In this document: positions 17,670 to 26,300 of the stretch, one piece after another
Numbering within the stretch: the stretch's first letter is position 1
How the letters are laid out: every line of letters starts with the position of its first letter
Made by a program: the position numbers and the translations under genes
Notes under the pieces: generated by a model
Databases searched by the model: none
Seen by the model: the letters and a program-made list of their open reading frames with translations, nothing else
What the model was told of the DNA's origin: nothing
Origin: Chryseobacterium fluminis
GTDB lineage: Bacteria; Bacteroidota; Bacteroidia; Flavobacteriales; Weeksellaceae
DNA length: 64,000 bases
Direction: 5' to 3'
Assembly (NCBI RefSeq): GCF_026314945.1
Contig: NZ_CP111121.1
Coordinates: 1,488,001-1,552,000 of the forward strand

Positions 17670-18344
17670 TTAATTTTTCGTGAATGAATATTCTTTACTG
17701 ACGATGTCTAAAAGCTTTTCTGACTCTATATTTCTAGTGAATATCGGGTAATGAAATTTGTCCAGCTTATTCAGAAGACGGATCAGATGCATCTTTTCGG
17801 AATAACTTAAGTTACCCGATACCACATGAGTGGCTTTTCTGATCTTATGCATCTGATTTTCCAAAGCCAGAAGCCCGGATTCTGTAATATGGATGATTTT
17901 CATTCTCCTGTCGGTATCGGAATCTGCCTGTGCAATCCACCCTTGTCTGATCAATCTGTTGATGATAAGCATCCCGGCAGGTTTTTCATGTACATTCTTT
18001 CTGATGAGATCTATTTTGGTCATTGCGCCGAAAGACTTCAGCGTAATCAGATAAATAAAGTCTTCCTGAGTTGTAAAATCCGATCCTGAAATCGCCGATT
18101 TTGAATAGGTTTTTGCATACCTGCTGAGATGAACCAAAAAAGTACTTATTACACTTTCTGGACTTCTGCCCTCTTCCTTTCCCTCCCAGTACGGTTCGTC
18201 CACTTCATTTCTTAATCTGTAGGATTCTTTGGCACACACCCATGCCTTAAAACCAGCAAGGTCTGAACTGTAAGAATTTCCCGTATTTTCATTATCAAAG
18301 TCTTCGAGTAATGTGATGACTTCTTTCATCATAGTGTAATCCAT
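17670..18344 (-). CDS. MarR-family regulator of the carotenoid operon
   Basis: A winged-helix regulator of about 224 residues. The DNA-binding core includes GAMTKIDLIRKN, a recognition-helix region around RLIRQGWIAQ and the wing DTDRRMKIIHITESG, as in MarR proteins. A C-terminal extension (last ~45 residues) is longer than usual. I place the start at the ATG at 18344 (or the ATG pair at 18329-18332); a TTG at 18374 would lie inside the promoter palindrome and upstream of the predicted transcript start. As first gene of the crt operon it probably represses its own operon through the palindrome at 18351-18378. Confidence 0.82.
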   Translation of the reverse strand: MDYTMMKEVITLLEDFDNENTGNSYSSDLAGFKAWVCAKESYRLRNEVDEPYWEGKEEGRSPESVISTFLVHLSRYAKTYSKSAISGSDFTTQEDFIYLITLKSFGAMTKIDLIRKNVHEKPAGMLIINRLIRQGWIAQADSDTDRRMKIIHITESGLLALENQMHKIRKATHVVSGNLSYSEKMHLIRLLNKLDKFHYPIFTRNIESEKLLDIVSKEYSFTKN

Positions 18345-18350
18345 GTGATT

Positions 18351-18378
18351 TAATTTGGTATACAAATATACCAAATTA
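18351..18378 (-). promoter_or_regulatory. crt operon promoter inside a perfect palindrome (candidate MarR operator)
   Basis: A perfect 12-bp inverted repeat (18351-18362 and 18367-18378) with a 4-base spacer. The minus strand of 18363-18370 reads TATATTTG, an exact Bacteroidota -7 box, so the promoter core lies across the dyad. The start codon follows at 18344. A protein bound here would block RNA polymerase, which fits autorepression by the MarR gene. No clear -33 TTG was found. Confidence 0.75.
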
Positions 18379-18629
18379 ATTAAATATAATATATTAATAT
18401 ACTAAAATTATTTATATAAAAATAAATACGGTACAGTCGGAGAAGATAACGCAATAACAGGACCACAAATGTGTAAGGGTTGATATTTGATCCATCGTGG
18501 AGGATTGCTGGTCTGATTTATATAGCGATCTGATTTATTTACCTCTGGATAAGCCGTAAAAGGCGTACACCACAATAGTATAATGGTATGTTTGATTGTA
18601 CTAATTGTTAAGCAATATTTTCACTGCTA

Positions 18630-18774
18630 CCGCACAAATCTTTCATGTAGTTGTCTGTACCACCCCTCAAATATTTTTAAAAAAAACAACAATATTTTAT
18701 TTTTTTTCAGAATCTATTATTGAGGTTGCAAAAGTGATTGAATAAAAACTACACCACACGATAGAATCGTGCGG
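18630..18774. repeat. BIME-like unit: degenerate inverted REP, linker and direct REP
   Basis: A degenerate inverted copy (18630-18650, CCGCACAAAT..CATGTAG) faces an intact copy (18754-18774), which has 9-base arms ACACGAT/ATCGTGC with flanking CC/GG, an AGA loop and a trailing TAGC. The ~100-bp linker contains the TTCAGAATCTATT and GGTTGCAAAAG segments shared with the array at 20218-20757. The rest of the 18379-18784 intergenic region shows no gene. Confidence 0.75.
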
Positions 18775-18784
18775 TAGCAGGTAT

Positions 18785-19327
18785 TTATTTTTGTAAAGAA
18801 TATTCTCTCTTTCTGCTTCTTTCCAGAACCAGATAGGCAGCATCCAGCATTTTCATCAGATGGATGTACGGGTTGATGATATTTTTTTCGGGTATGTGAT
18901 CCGAGGTGCCCATCGACAAATAAAACATCCCGGACATAAAGTAGTCGAACTCCTTGATGGTGTATTCCTTATAGGCCTGACTGAATACCAATAGCGGATC
19001 CAGGTATTCCTGCTCCGAAAGCAAGCCAAACACCACAGGAACGGAGTTCTCCGGCAGTCTGCTGAAACGATGTTTCTTTTTCTTCAGCATCAGAAGATAC
19101 CCTGCCCGCACAAACGAGCGCATCGACTGGTGAAACTGAAAGAGCACCGACGGATCTTCCGCAATGAAACCATCCTTTTTTATGGCGTAGCGAATGATGT
19201 CGTTTAGCCTTTTTTTAGTGGTTACCAGATCATTGAACTGGAAGAAGTTCTCCAACAGCTGTAACCCAGCACGTTTCTTAGGGCCTGTCCAAAAGAGGGT
19301 TTCTGGATCTGCTGTATTTTTTTTCAT
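18785..19327 (-). CDS. Hypothetical protein
   Basis: A 180-residue soluble, basic, helix-rich protein I do not recognise. It has no signal peptide or membrane segment. It contains the run KKKKHRF in the middle and several aromatic residues in the C-terminal half (KEFDYFMSGMFYL). It stands alone between a REP pair and an intergenic region rich in hairpins, with its stop 10 bp from the intact REP copy at 18754-18774. The start ATG at 19327 follows AT-rich DNA and nothing suggests another start. Coding is credible from length and composition; function unknown. Confidence 0.6.
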   Translation of the reverse strand: MKKNTADPETLFWTGPKKRAGLQLLENFFQFNDLVTTKKRLNDIIRYAIKKDGFIAEDPSVLFQFHQSMRSFVRAGYLLMLKKKKHRFSRLPENSVPVVFGLLSEQEYLDPLLVFSQAYKEYTIKEFDYFMSGMFYLSMGTSDHIPEKNIINPYIHLMKMLDAAYLVLERSRKREYSLQK

Positions 19328-19429
19328 AAAGTTTTTGCATTTTTTTTGAATAATGTAAAAGAGCTGTCATTGATATCCTCTTCCATTACTGCATGGAATT
19401 CGTTTGATTTCACTTGCCTGGTAAAAACA

Positions 19430-19453
19430 TCCGGCGTACACCGGTACGCCGGA
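19430..19453. repeat. GC-rich perfect hairpin
   Basis: Perfect 9-bp inverted repeat (19430-19438 with 19445-19453, core CCGGCGTA) around a 6-base loop, conspicuously GC-rich in an AT-rich intergenic region (19328-19892). No T-run follows on either strand, so it does not look like a terminator. Confidence 0.6.
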
Positions 19454-19664
19454 GTTCCACACTTAACAGATTAAAATAATAAATAACATTTGTGTCCCGT
19501 GAAAGCCCTGAAGCCGCAATGGATTGTACACTCCACTGTATCGTATCATGATATTTGTATGTTGTGAAGCGGCTTAGAAAAGATGATTGTAGAAAGACAG
19601 AACAGCATGAAATAAAACGGCATGGGACTCTACATTATCAGTAATAGGGGTACTGGTATACCTT

Positions 19665-19724
19665 ACACACAAATAAGAGAGCCCACGCCTAGGTCGTGAG
19701 CTTCTTGCCTATTGTCTTGTGTGT
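19665..19724. repeat. 60-bp two-tier inverted repeat
   Basis: An outer 8-bp stem (19665-19672 ACACACAA with 19717-19724 TTGTGTGT) encloses an inner 8-bp stem AGCCCACG/CGTGAGCT with one mismatch, centred on CCTAGG. The two tiers are separated by unpaired segments of 7 and 14 bases. It could be a structured RNA or a hairpin element; it is unrelated in sequence to the REP copies nearby. Confidence 0.55.
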
Positions 19725-19843
19725 TTAAAAATTACCAGTTTTCTATTACAAGATTCTAAGCAATAGCTTCTTTTATTTTTTGAAGTATCGCAAAGCTACT
19801 TTATTGTAGCTTATTTTACAAATGTAATACTTTTTTTGAAACT

Positions 19844-19883
19844 GTGACATATTTGTCAATGAAAGTTTTGACAAATATGTCAC
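19844..19883 (+). promoter_or_regulatory. Nested double operator upstream of the XRE gene
   Basis: A perfect 16-bp inverted repeat (19844-19859 and 19868-19883) with an 8-base spacer. Each arm is itself a dyad, TGACA-N4-TGTCA, at 19845-19858 and 19869-19882, centres 24 bp apart. The second site ends 10 bp before the ATG at 19893. This is what two dimer sites for the following XRE protein would look like. Confidence 0.7.
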
Positions 19884-19892
19884 TTTTATTTA

Positions 19893-20186
19893 ATGGAATA
19901 CATTCAAGATAAATATTTTATTGCAATAGCTGATTATGTGAAAGAATTTATTAATGAAAAAGGAATTGATGTTTCAGATTTGGCAGCAGCAGCTAATGTT
20001 GACAGAAAACAAATCTACAGGTTATTAAATAAGGAAAATATACCTAAATTATCTACGCTGGTAAGAATATTATTAGCAGCTGGACTAGAACCTTCAAAAC
20101 TTTTCTCAATCAAATTTGATTTTGAAACATATATGGTTGATAATAATATTTTAAAAGCTGTTCCTAAAAAGAAGAAAACCAGTTAA
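19893..20186 (+). CDS. XRE-family helix-turn-helix regulator
   Basis: A 97-residue protein with a Cro/CI-type helix-turn-helix in residues ~22-70: VSDLAAAANVDRKQIYRLLN followed by IPKLSTLVRILLAAGLEPSK. The N-terminal helix and the short basic tail PKKKKTS flank the domain. It is monocistronic; the next element downstream is the REP array. Two TGACA-N4-TGTCA dyads immediately upstream suggest autorepression. No toxin-like partner gene is present on either side, so a toxin-antitoxin role is not supported. Confidence 0.82.
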   Translation: MEYIQDKYFIAIADYVKEFINEKGIDVSDLAAAANVDRKQIYRLLNKENIPKLSTLVRILLAAGLEPSKLFSIKFDFETYMVDNNILKAVPKKKKTS

Positions 20187-20217
20187 CTGATAATAGGTAA
20201 GTATATATACCCCGCTA

Positions 20218-20757
20218 CCGCACGAATCCTTTCGTGTGGTTGTTTATAATACACAGTAAATATTCAGTAACAACATTATTTTAAAACTTTTTTCAGAATC
20301 TATTGTCTAGTTTGCAAAAGCTATTGTATAAAAGTACTACACCACACGATAGAATCGTGCGGCAGCGGTTGTCTGTACCACACCGCAAATATTTCAAAAA
20401 AACAGCATTATTTTTTAAAGCTTTTTCAGAATCTACTATTTAGGTTGCAAAAGTGATTGAATAAATACACTACACCACACGATAGAATCGTGCGGCAGCG
20501 GTTGTCTGTACCACACCGCAAATATTTCAAAAAAACAGCATTATTTTTTAAAGCTTTTTCAGAATCTACTATTTAGGTTGCAAAAGTGATTGAATAAATA
20601 CACTGCACCACACGATAGAATCGTGCGGCAGCGGTTGTCTGTACCACACCGCAAACAATCTAAAACAACAATATTTTTAATTTTTTTCCAGAATCTATTG
20701 TCTAGGTTGCAAAAGCTATTGTATAAAAGTATTACACCACACGATAGAATCGTGCGG
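20218..20757. repeat. REP/BIME array: one inverted and four direct REP hairpins
   Basis: Inverted REP at 20218-20239; direct REPs of identical 21-nt sequence at 20342-20362, 20475-20495, 20608-20628 and 20737-20757. Spacings are 133, 133 and 129 bp. The 133-bp units 20363-20495 and 20496-20628 differ by about one base, showing recent tandem duplication. On the minus strand the stem pairs with a G-U wobble where the plus strand has an A-C mismatch. GTAG or GCAG follows each stem. The linkers share TTCAGAATCTA and TTGCAAAAG. The array ends 18 bp from the RAYT stop codon. Confidence 0.88.
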
Positions 20758-20775
20758 TAGCGGTAGTTATTAGCA

Positions 20776-21342
20776 TTAGACATTAAAGATTCTAAAAACA
20801 ACAATATCATCCAAGAGCCCTTTTTCATCACAATAATCTTTTGCACTACTGTATTTATATTCTTCTGCGCGCGAAACCAAGCCTGCCTTTACCGGATTTT
20901 GATGGATGTAATTAATCTTCTGGTTAATCACTTTGTTGCTCCATAACTCAATAGGTTTATTATCATGTCTCCAAAACTGATATTGGGCAACATTTGAATT
21001 TTTTGAACCCTCTGTAAGGAAGAAATTTAATAAAAATTCTTTTCTGCTTTCTGTCGGATTCTCTCTAATTGCTGCAACGAGCGCTTTGCTGGTAAATCTT
21101 TTAAAATCACCCAGCAGAAATTCCGGTTTTTGCCCATTTATACTTCTGAAAACCAGATGCACATGATTTGACATGATACACCAGGCATGTATTTCCATTC
21201 CTTTACTCTTTTGGCAAAAACTTAAACTTTTCAGAAGTATTTCTTTATATTCATCTTTAATAAAGACATCCAGCCAGCCCACGACAGCAAAACTTACGAA
21301 GTATAGCCCATTAGGATTATGGAATTTGTAATTTCGACTCAT
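20776..21342 (-). CDS. REP-associated tyrosine transposase (RAYT, Y1_Tnp family)
   Basis: A 188-residue IS200-like single-strand transposase domesticated for REP elements. The HUH motif is in CIMSNHVHLVF (about residues 56-66) and the catalytic-tyrosine region in NYIHQNPVKAGLVSRAEEYKYSSA near the C-terminus, both typical of TnpA_REP proteins. The N-terminal YFVSFAVVGWLDVF strand is also characteristic. The gene lies between the REP array (18 bp after its stop) and a further REP hairpin (21396-21416) upstream of its start, so it is the likely agent that spread these repeats. RAYTs are normally single-copy and not self-mobile like IS200. Confidence 0.9.
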   Translation of the reverse strand: MSRNYKFHNPNGLYFVSFAVVGWLDVFIKDEYKEILLKSLSFCQKSKGMEIHAWCIMSNHVHLVFRSINGQKPEFLLGDFKRFTSKALVAAIRENPTESRKEFLLNFFLTEGSKNSNVAQYQFWRHDNKPIELWSNKVINQKINYIHQNPVKAGLVSRAEEYKYSSAKDYCDEKGLLDDIVVFRIFNV

Positions 21343-21395
21343 CAGATATGTTTTTTATAAAGATAAAAATTTTGTGAGAAATGGATAAATAAAAA

Positions 21396-21416
21396 CCACA
21401 CGATAGAATCGTGCGG
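21396..21416 (+). repeat. REP hairpin upstream of the RAYT gene
   Basis: The same 21-nt hairpin as in the array, followed by TAGC, 53 bp before the RAYT start. Together with 20737-20757 it brackets the transposase gene. Confidence 0.85.
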
Positions 21417-21448
21417 TAGCGGGTGTATTAAAGTTCTATAATTACCAC

Positions 21449-21496
21449 ATTAAACTATTAAACTATTAAACTATTAAACTATCAAACTATTAAACT
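21449..21496. repeat. Tandem repeat of ATTAAACT (six copies)
   Basis: Six consecutive 8-bp units, the fifth with one T-to-C change, followed by a degenerate seventh. The repeat lies in the 21343-21742 intergenic region between the RAYT REP and the terminator at 21685. No reading frame crosses it. Confidence 0.85.
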
Positions 21497-21684
21497 ATTT
21501 AATAACAAGCAATTGTAATAAAATCCATCCTGCCCGGTAATAACTCCACATTTTGATTAATTCAATTTTTCGGCTTTTTTTCACGAAAGTTCCTTGATAC
21601 GGTTTTTCTGTTTTTTTACATCATTACTTTATTTACATTTAGCTCCGCCTAGTAAAAGACTTCGAAAAATATGTTTTAAATAAA

Positions 21685-21713
21685 ATAAGCATCGTTATAA
21701 CAATGATGCTTAT
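21685..21713 (-). terminator. Terminator after the 415-residue secreted protein
   Basis: A 9-bp stem (21685-21693 with 21705-21713) followed on the minus strand by TTTTATTT, 30 bp after the stop codon at 21743. Confidence 0.7.
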
Positions 21714-21742
21714 ATTTATCAATTCTTATCCTCTATTCCTGC

Positions 21743-22990
21743 CTACTCATACTTCGAAAAATCTACCGCAAAGATACAGCGGTTGACCTGGCTGCCATTC
21801 TGTGCTCCGGCGTTGGGTTCGTATTCTGTGAGGCTCCACAGATAGCCGTATTGGGATTCATAGTACAGAGATTCTGCACCATAAGGCCATCGGTAGCGTA
21901 CGGTATCATCGGCTCCGTCGGTATACCGGGCCAGTCTGGCATTGGAACCGTAAGAGTTACTGGGTGATCCCGTGCACGAAAGCCAGGTCCTGTTTCCTTT
22001 TCTGAATACGCCCTGGATACCGTGGGCATGGTTATCGGCAAAAAGGCTGTTTTTGGGAGCTACGGAAACAATTCCCGTGTTCTGAAGCATTCCGCCGGCA
22101 TCCACAGGAAAACCAAAGACCTGAGGAACAATGGAAGCATCGGCACTGCCTGCATAGTATTGGCCAGTCCATAGCTGCGTTCCTTCATTATTGACCTGCA
22201 CGGTCGAGAAAGGACTGGCGTTATTGATTTTTTGATATCCTGTCTGAGGCAATATATAGCGGTAATTAAAAGCAAATAAATTACCATTGGCATCTTTACC
22301 GCACTTTTCATTAGTAGTGTCTCCTGTACTGACTTCAATTATTTTATCCAGATCGAATATCCGCACCCCCAGATTTGTGCTGCTGAGATAAATTTTCCCT
22401 TTAAAATAGGCGATACCTCCGGCATGGACATTCAGCGGCGCGTAAGAACCATATTGGGTATACGTGGCAGTCGTAACAGGAATATCGGGCTGCACCAGCA
22501 AAATATGCCGATAGGTTAGATAAGTGGGCGAACTTGGGCTGATGTCCATCAGTGTAATGCGGGAGCCTTTATATTCGGCGGCATCCTTTGCGTACCAGCT
22601 GATCAGGAGGTAACGGACGCCATCTTTTGAGAATCCGGCAATGCCCTGCGGCCGCCAGATAGAGGTGGTTTCATCGTCAGTATTCCAGCGGATTCCCCGT
22701 ACGCGGTTTTCCTCAGGGATATTGAATCCGTACACCTCGGTGTAAGAATTTCCGCCAATGGCCTGCCGGTTTTTATTAATTTCAGAAGGATTTAAAAAGC
22801 TAAAGCCTGAGCTGATATATTGGCTCGTGTCTACAAAAGGATTCACACTCACTTCTGCAGCTGCTTTGTCTGTACTGAGTTTTGACGAAAGTTCTTCTTC
22901 TGCCGTTACTGAAGTCATTCCGTTATTTTGGCATCCGATGCCCGTGATGGCAAGCAGAAGCATCCATCCAAGAATTGGTTTTTGAATCAT
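21743..22990 (-). CDS. Secreted or lipid-anchored hypothetical protein
   Basis: A 415-residue protein with a hydrophobic N-terminal signal ending ITGIGC, so it may be a lipoprotein although the residue at -3 is not canonical. The mature part is rich in beta-strand, Gly, Tyr and Trp, with segments such as PQGIAGFSKDGVRYLLISWY, HAGGIAYFKGKIYLSSTNLGV and HAHGIQGVFRKGNRTWLSCTG that read like blades of a beta-propeller. No catalytic motif is recognised. It is transcribed alone: a terminator follows, and the upstream 364 bp before it hold only the terminator of the next operon. Function unknown. Confidence 0.65.
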   Translation of the reverse strand: MIQKPILGWMLLLAITGIGCQNNGMTSVTAEEELSSKLSTDKAAAEVSVNPFVDTSQYISSGFSFLNPSEINKNRQAIGGNSYTEVYGFNIPEENRVRGIRWNTDDETTSIWRPQGIAGFSKDGVRYLLISWYAKDAAEYKGSRITLMDISPSSPTYLTYRHILLVQPDIPVTTATYTQYGSYAPLNVHAGGIAYFKGKIYLSSTNLGVRIFDLDKIIEVSTGDTTNEKCGKDANGNLFAFNYRYILPQTGYQKINNASPFSTVQVNNEGTQLWTGQYYAGSADASIVPQVFGFPVDAGGMLQNTGIVSVAPKNSLFADNHAHGIQGVFRKGNRTWLSCTGSPSNSYGSNARLARYTDGADDTVRYRWPYGAESLYYESQYGYLWSLTEYEPNAGAQNGSQVNRCIFAVDFSKYE

Positions 22991-23245
22991 AATTAATTTT
23001 TTAAAAAGATAATAGAATCATAGGTTTAACAGTCTGTAAAACTGCTGACGAAACTACCGGATTCCCCTGTTATTGGGATGACCTCAGCATTAATTCTGTA
23101 TTAAATTTATGATTATGTTATTGTCCAAAGCTTGACAAAATTAAGATTATAATATTCGAGATTTAAGATGTTTCCTGTCTACTGCTTTTATAAAAACGTA
23201 ATGCTGCTGTTCAAATGATCAGAGCTTTAAAATATTAAGATAAAA

Positions 23246-23278
23246 AACAGCGCCACCTAAAAAATAAGTGACGCTGTT
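23246..23278 (-). terminator. Terminator after the 1066-residue RCC1 protein
   Basis: An 11-bp stem (23246-23256 with 23268-23278) with one G-U pair in the minus-strand RNA, followed by TTTTTTATC. It ends the transcript of the gene at 23355-26555. The rest of the 22991-23354 gap shows nothing else. Confidence 0.8.
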
Positions 23279-23354
23279 CTTTTATAAATACGGTGAGGTC
23301 ATGTTAGAATTTTCTTAGACCTCATAAGATATACTAATGCACTGTCATGCAAGT

Positions 23355-26300
23355 TTAACGCTTGATAACTTTTACTGTTTTTACCGTATTGTTATCTGAA
23401 TGTACGTTAACCAGATAAACTCCCGAGGTAAGAGCTGAAAAATCAACCGTTCCTCTGGTATCATTGATTATTGTAGTAGTGACCAGCTGACCTGCCGCAC
23501 TGTAAACAGTCACGGAAAGAATCTTCTGATCATACGTAATATTCAGGATATCCTGTACGGGATTCGGGAATACCTTAAGATGATCTGATGCAGCAGAAGT
23601 TTCATTAACAGCCAGACTGCTCGTAGGACAGGCAACAGGGATAAAGATTTTCTTACTGATGCTTGTATTGTCACCTAACTGTCCATACATATTGCTGCCA
23701 CAGCTTGATAAGAACCCACTGGCATTTATTACAAGCGTATTATCCACGTTTGCGGCAACGCTTTGTCTGTCTGTTGCACTTCCGATCAGGGTTGGAATCT
23801 TTCTGTTGACTCCCGTACCTTCACCTAACTGGCCGGAATCATTTTTACCCCATGCCCAAAGGGTATTATCTGTTTTTATTGCAAAAGAAGTGTAATCATA
23901 GTTTGCCGCTACACTTCGCCAGTCCGTCTCCGTTCCGATCTGAGCCGGGGTATAGCTGTTCGATAATATCCCGCTACCTAATTGCCCATAATAATTATCT
24001 CCCCATGTCCAGAGGGTTCCATCTGTTTTTACCCCCAGAGAATGGGAAACTCCTCCTGCCACACTTTTCCAGTTGGTGGCTGTTCCGATTTGAGTAGGAA
24101 CCGGATTTGATATAGTAGACGTTCCGCTGCCGAGCTGTCCGGATGTATTATATCCCCAGCCCCATAGGGTTCCGTCTGTTTTTATAGCCAGTGTGTGTTG
24201 AGATGCGGGTGCTATGGTCTGCCAGTTGGTGGCTGTTCCGATCTGAATGGGGAAACTCTTGTTGACCGTGGTTCCGTCTCCCAGCTGACCTCTTAAGTTA
24301 CTGCCCCAGGCCCAAAGGGTGCCATTTGATTTCAGAGCCATAATATAATTATCCCCACTGGCAACACTTACCCAGTCTGTGGCATTTCCGAGCTGTACCG
24401 GAGCTGTCCTGTCGACGGATGTTCCGTCACCGATCTGTCCATAATCGTTTCTGCCCCAAGTCCATATTGTTCCGTTGGTTTTTAAAGCTATGGAGTGATA
24501 ATTTCCGGTTGCTATTTTCTGCCAGTTATTGGCAGTTCCTATTTGAGTTGGGGTACTTTTAGAACCGGCGGATCCGATTCCCAGCTGTCCGTAACTATTA
24601 TTTCCCCAGGCCCAGAGGGTACCGTCTGTTTTAAGTGCCACGGAATGAATGTATCCCGAACTAACGCTTTGCCAGCAGCCTGTTGAAACCGCAGGAAGCG
24701 TAGTAAAACTTCCGCCTAATGTCCAATTTCCTCTGCTGGATCCACATTGAGATGCCACCCACCAGTAGTACTTGGTATTGGGTAATAAATTGGTCAGATT
24801 TTTAGTCGGAGATACAGTTGTCCCATCAATACCACCAACCAGAGAGTTGGTACTGTAAAAATACAGATATCCTCCAATAGGAGCCGATCCTGACGCTGCC
24901 CAACTGATAGTAGCCGTTGATAAGGTGATATTGGTTGTCGAGAATTGTGTTGTAGAAGCACAATTGGAAGGACAGGCTATAGGAGTAAATATATTTCTTT
25001 GAACAAAGGTTCCATCGCCTAACTGACCCGAAACATTTTGTCCACCTGCTTTCAAAAAGCCATCAATATTCAGGGCTACTGCATGAACAGTTCCGGCAGA
25101 AATCAGCACATTATCAGAGGAGGACCCCACCTGTACGGGTGAGAGCGCAGGTACATTTCCACTGGTCCCGATGCCCAGCTGGCCGTAGTAATTGCTGCCC
25201 CATGCCCACAGGGTACCATCTGTTTTAATAGCATAAGTGGAAATAGCCCCGGCGGTCGTACTGAGCCAGTTGGTGCCCGTTCCTATCTGGGTCGGAATAT
25301 ATTTATTCACATTAGTACCGTCACCCAGTTCCCCTGCATCATTCAGCCCCCAACCCCAGAGCGTTCCATTGTTCTTCATTCCTATAGTATGGTAATCACC
25401 GACACTTACATTTTTCCAGTCTGTCTCTGTTCCTATCTGAACCGGATTGGTCTTTATCATCGATGTATTGCCCGCTTGACCATAGGTATTGTGACCCCAT
25501 TCCCAGAGGGTACCATTAGTTTTAACAGCCACATTATAAAACGATCCTGCTTCGACGCTCTGCCAGTTCGTTGCTGTTCCTACCTGAGTAGGTATGAGTT
25601 TTTCGGCTGTTGTTCCGTTGCCTAACTGCCCGTTCACATTATATCCCCAGCTCCATAGCGTGCCATCTGTTCTAAGGGCTACAGTATGCCCCCATCCTGT
25701 TGTAACACTTCTCCAGTTCGCTGCCGTTCCTATCTGAGTGGGACTCAGTTTATCTGTTTTGGTTCCGTCACCTAATTGCCCATAATCATTCACTCCCCAT
25801 GCCCATAGCGTTCCGTCTGTTTTGATGCCGAAGGTATAATGGTTTCCTGCAAATATTTTCACCCAGTCGTTTGATGTCCCTATCTGAATTGGAACATTGG
25901 TCGTAACAGTAGTACCGTCACCGAGCTGTCCATAATAATTACTTCCCCACGCCCATAAAGTTCCGTCTGTTTTGATGCCTGCAGAATGGTCTATTCCTGC
26001 GCTCAGCGTTTGCCAGCACCCCGTAGAAGCGGGATTCTGTACACCAATTACATTTCTGAAGACAGGTCCCCAGACTCCGGTATTATCTTTAACACGAATA
26101 TTGAATACGTGTAATCCGCCCGTGGGCAATGCAATTCCTGTTTTTGTCAGCTGTTCGAAAGAGCTGTTAAAATTACCATCAGCAGCCAATACCGGCGTTC
26201 CGTTTCCTGCTCCCGGGTCGTTATCCCAGAAATACTCGGCCTGTGCAATCGCCATCGGCGCTGAGGTCTGATTTTGCTGCACATTGATAATATTGGTGAA

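Noticed and set aside
18345..18374. Upstream TTG start for the MarR gene
   Set aside because: It lies within the palindrome and at or before the predicted transcript start.
19893..20186. Antitoxin of a toxin-antitoxin pair
   Set aside because: No second small gene adjoins the XRE gene on either side; the operators alone fit a simple autoregulated repressor.
20342..20757. CRISPR-like regular spacing of a short repeat
   Set aside because: The sequences between the repeats are nearly identical rather than unique, the 133-bp period is too long, no cas genes are present, and a RAYT gene explains the repeats better.
20559..20846. 95-codon minus-strand reading frame
   Set aside because: It runs through the REP array; its internal repetition simply reflects the DNA repeats, and it overlaps the RAYT end.
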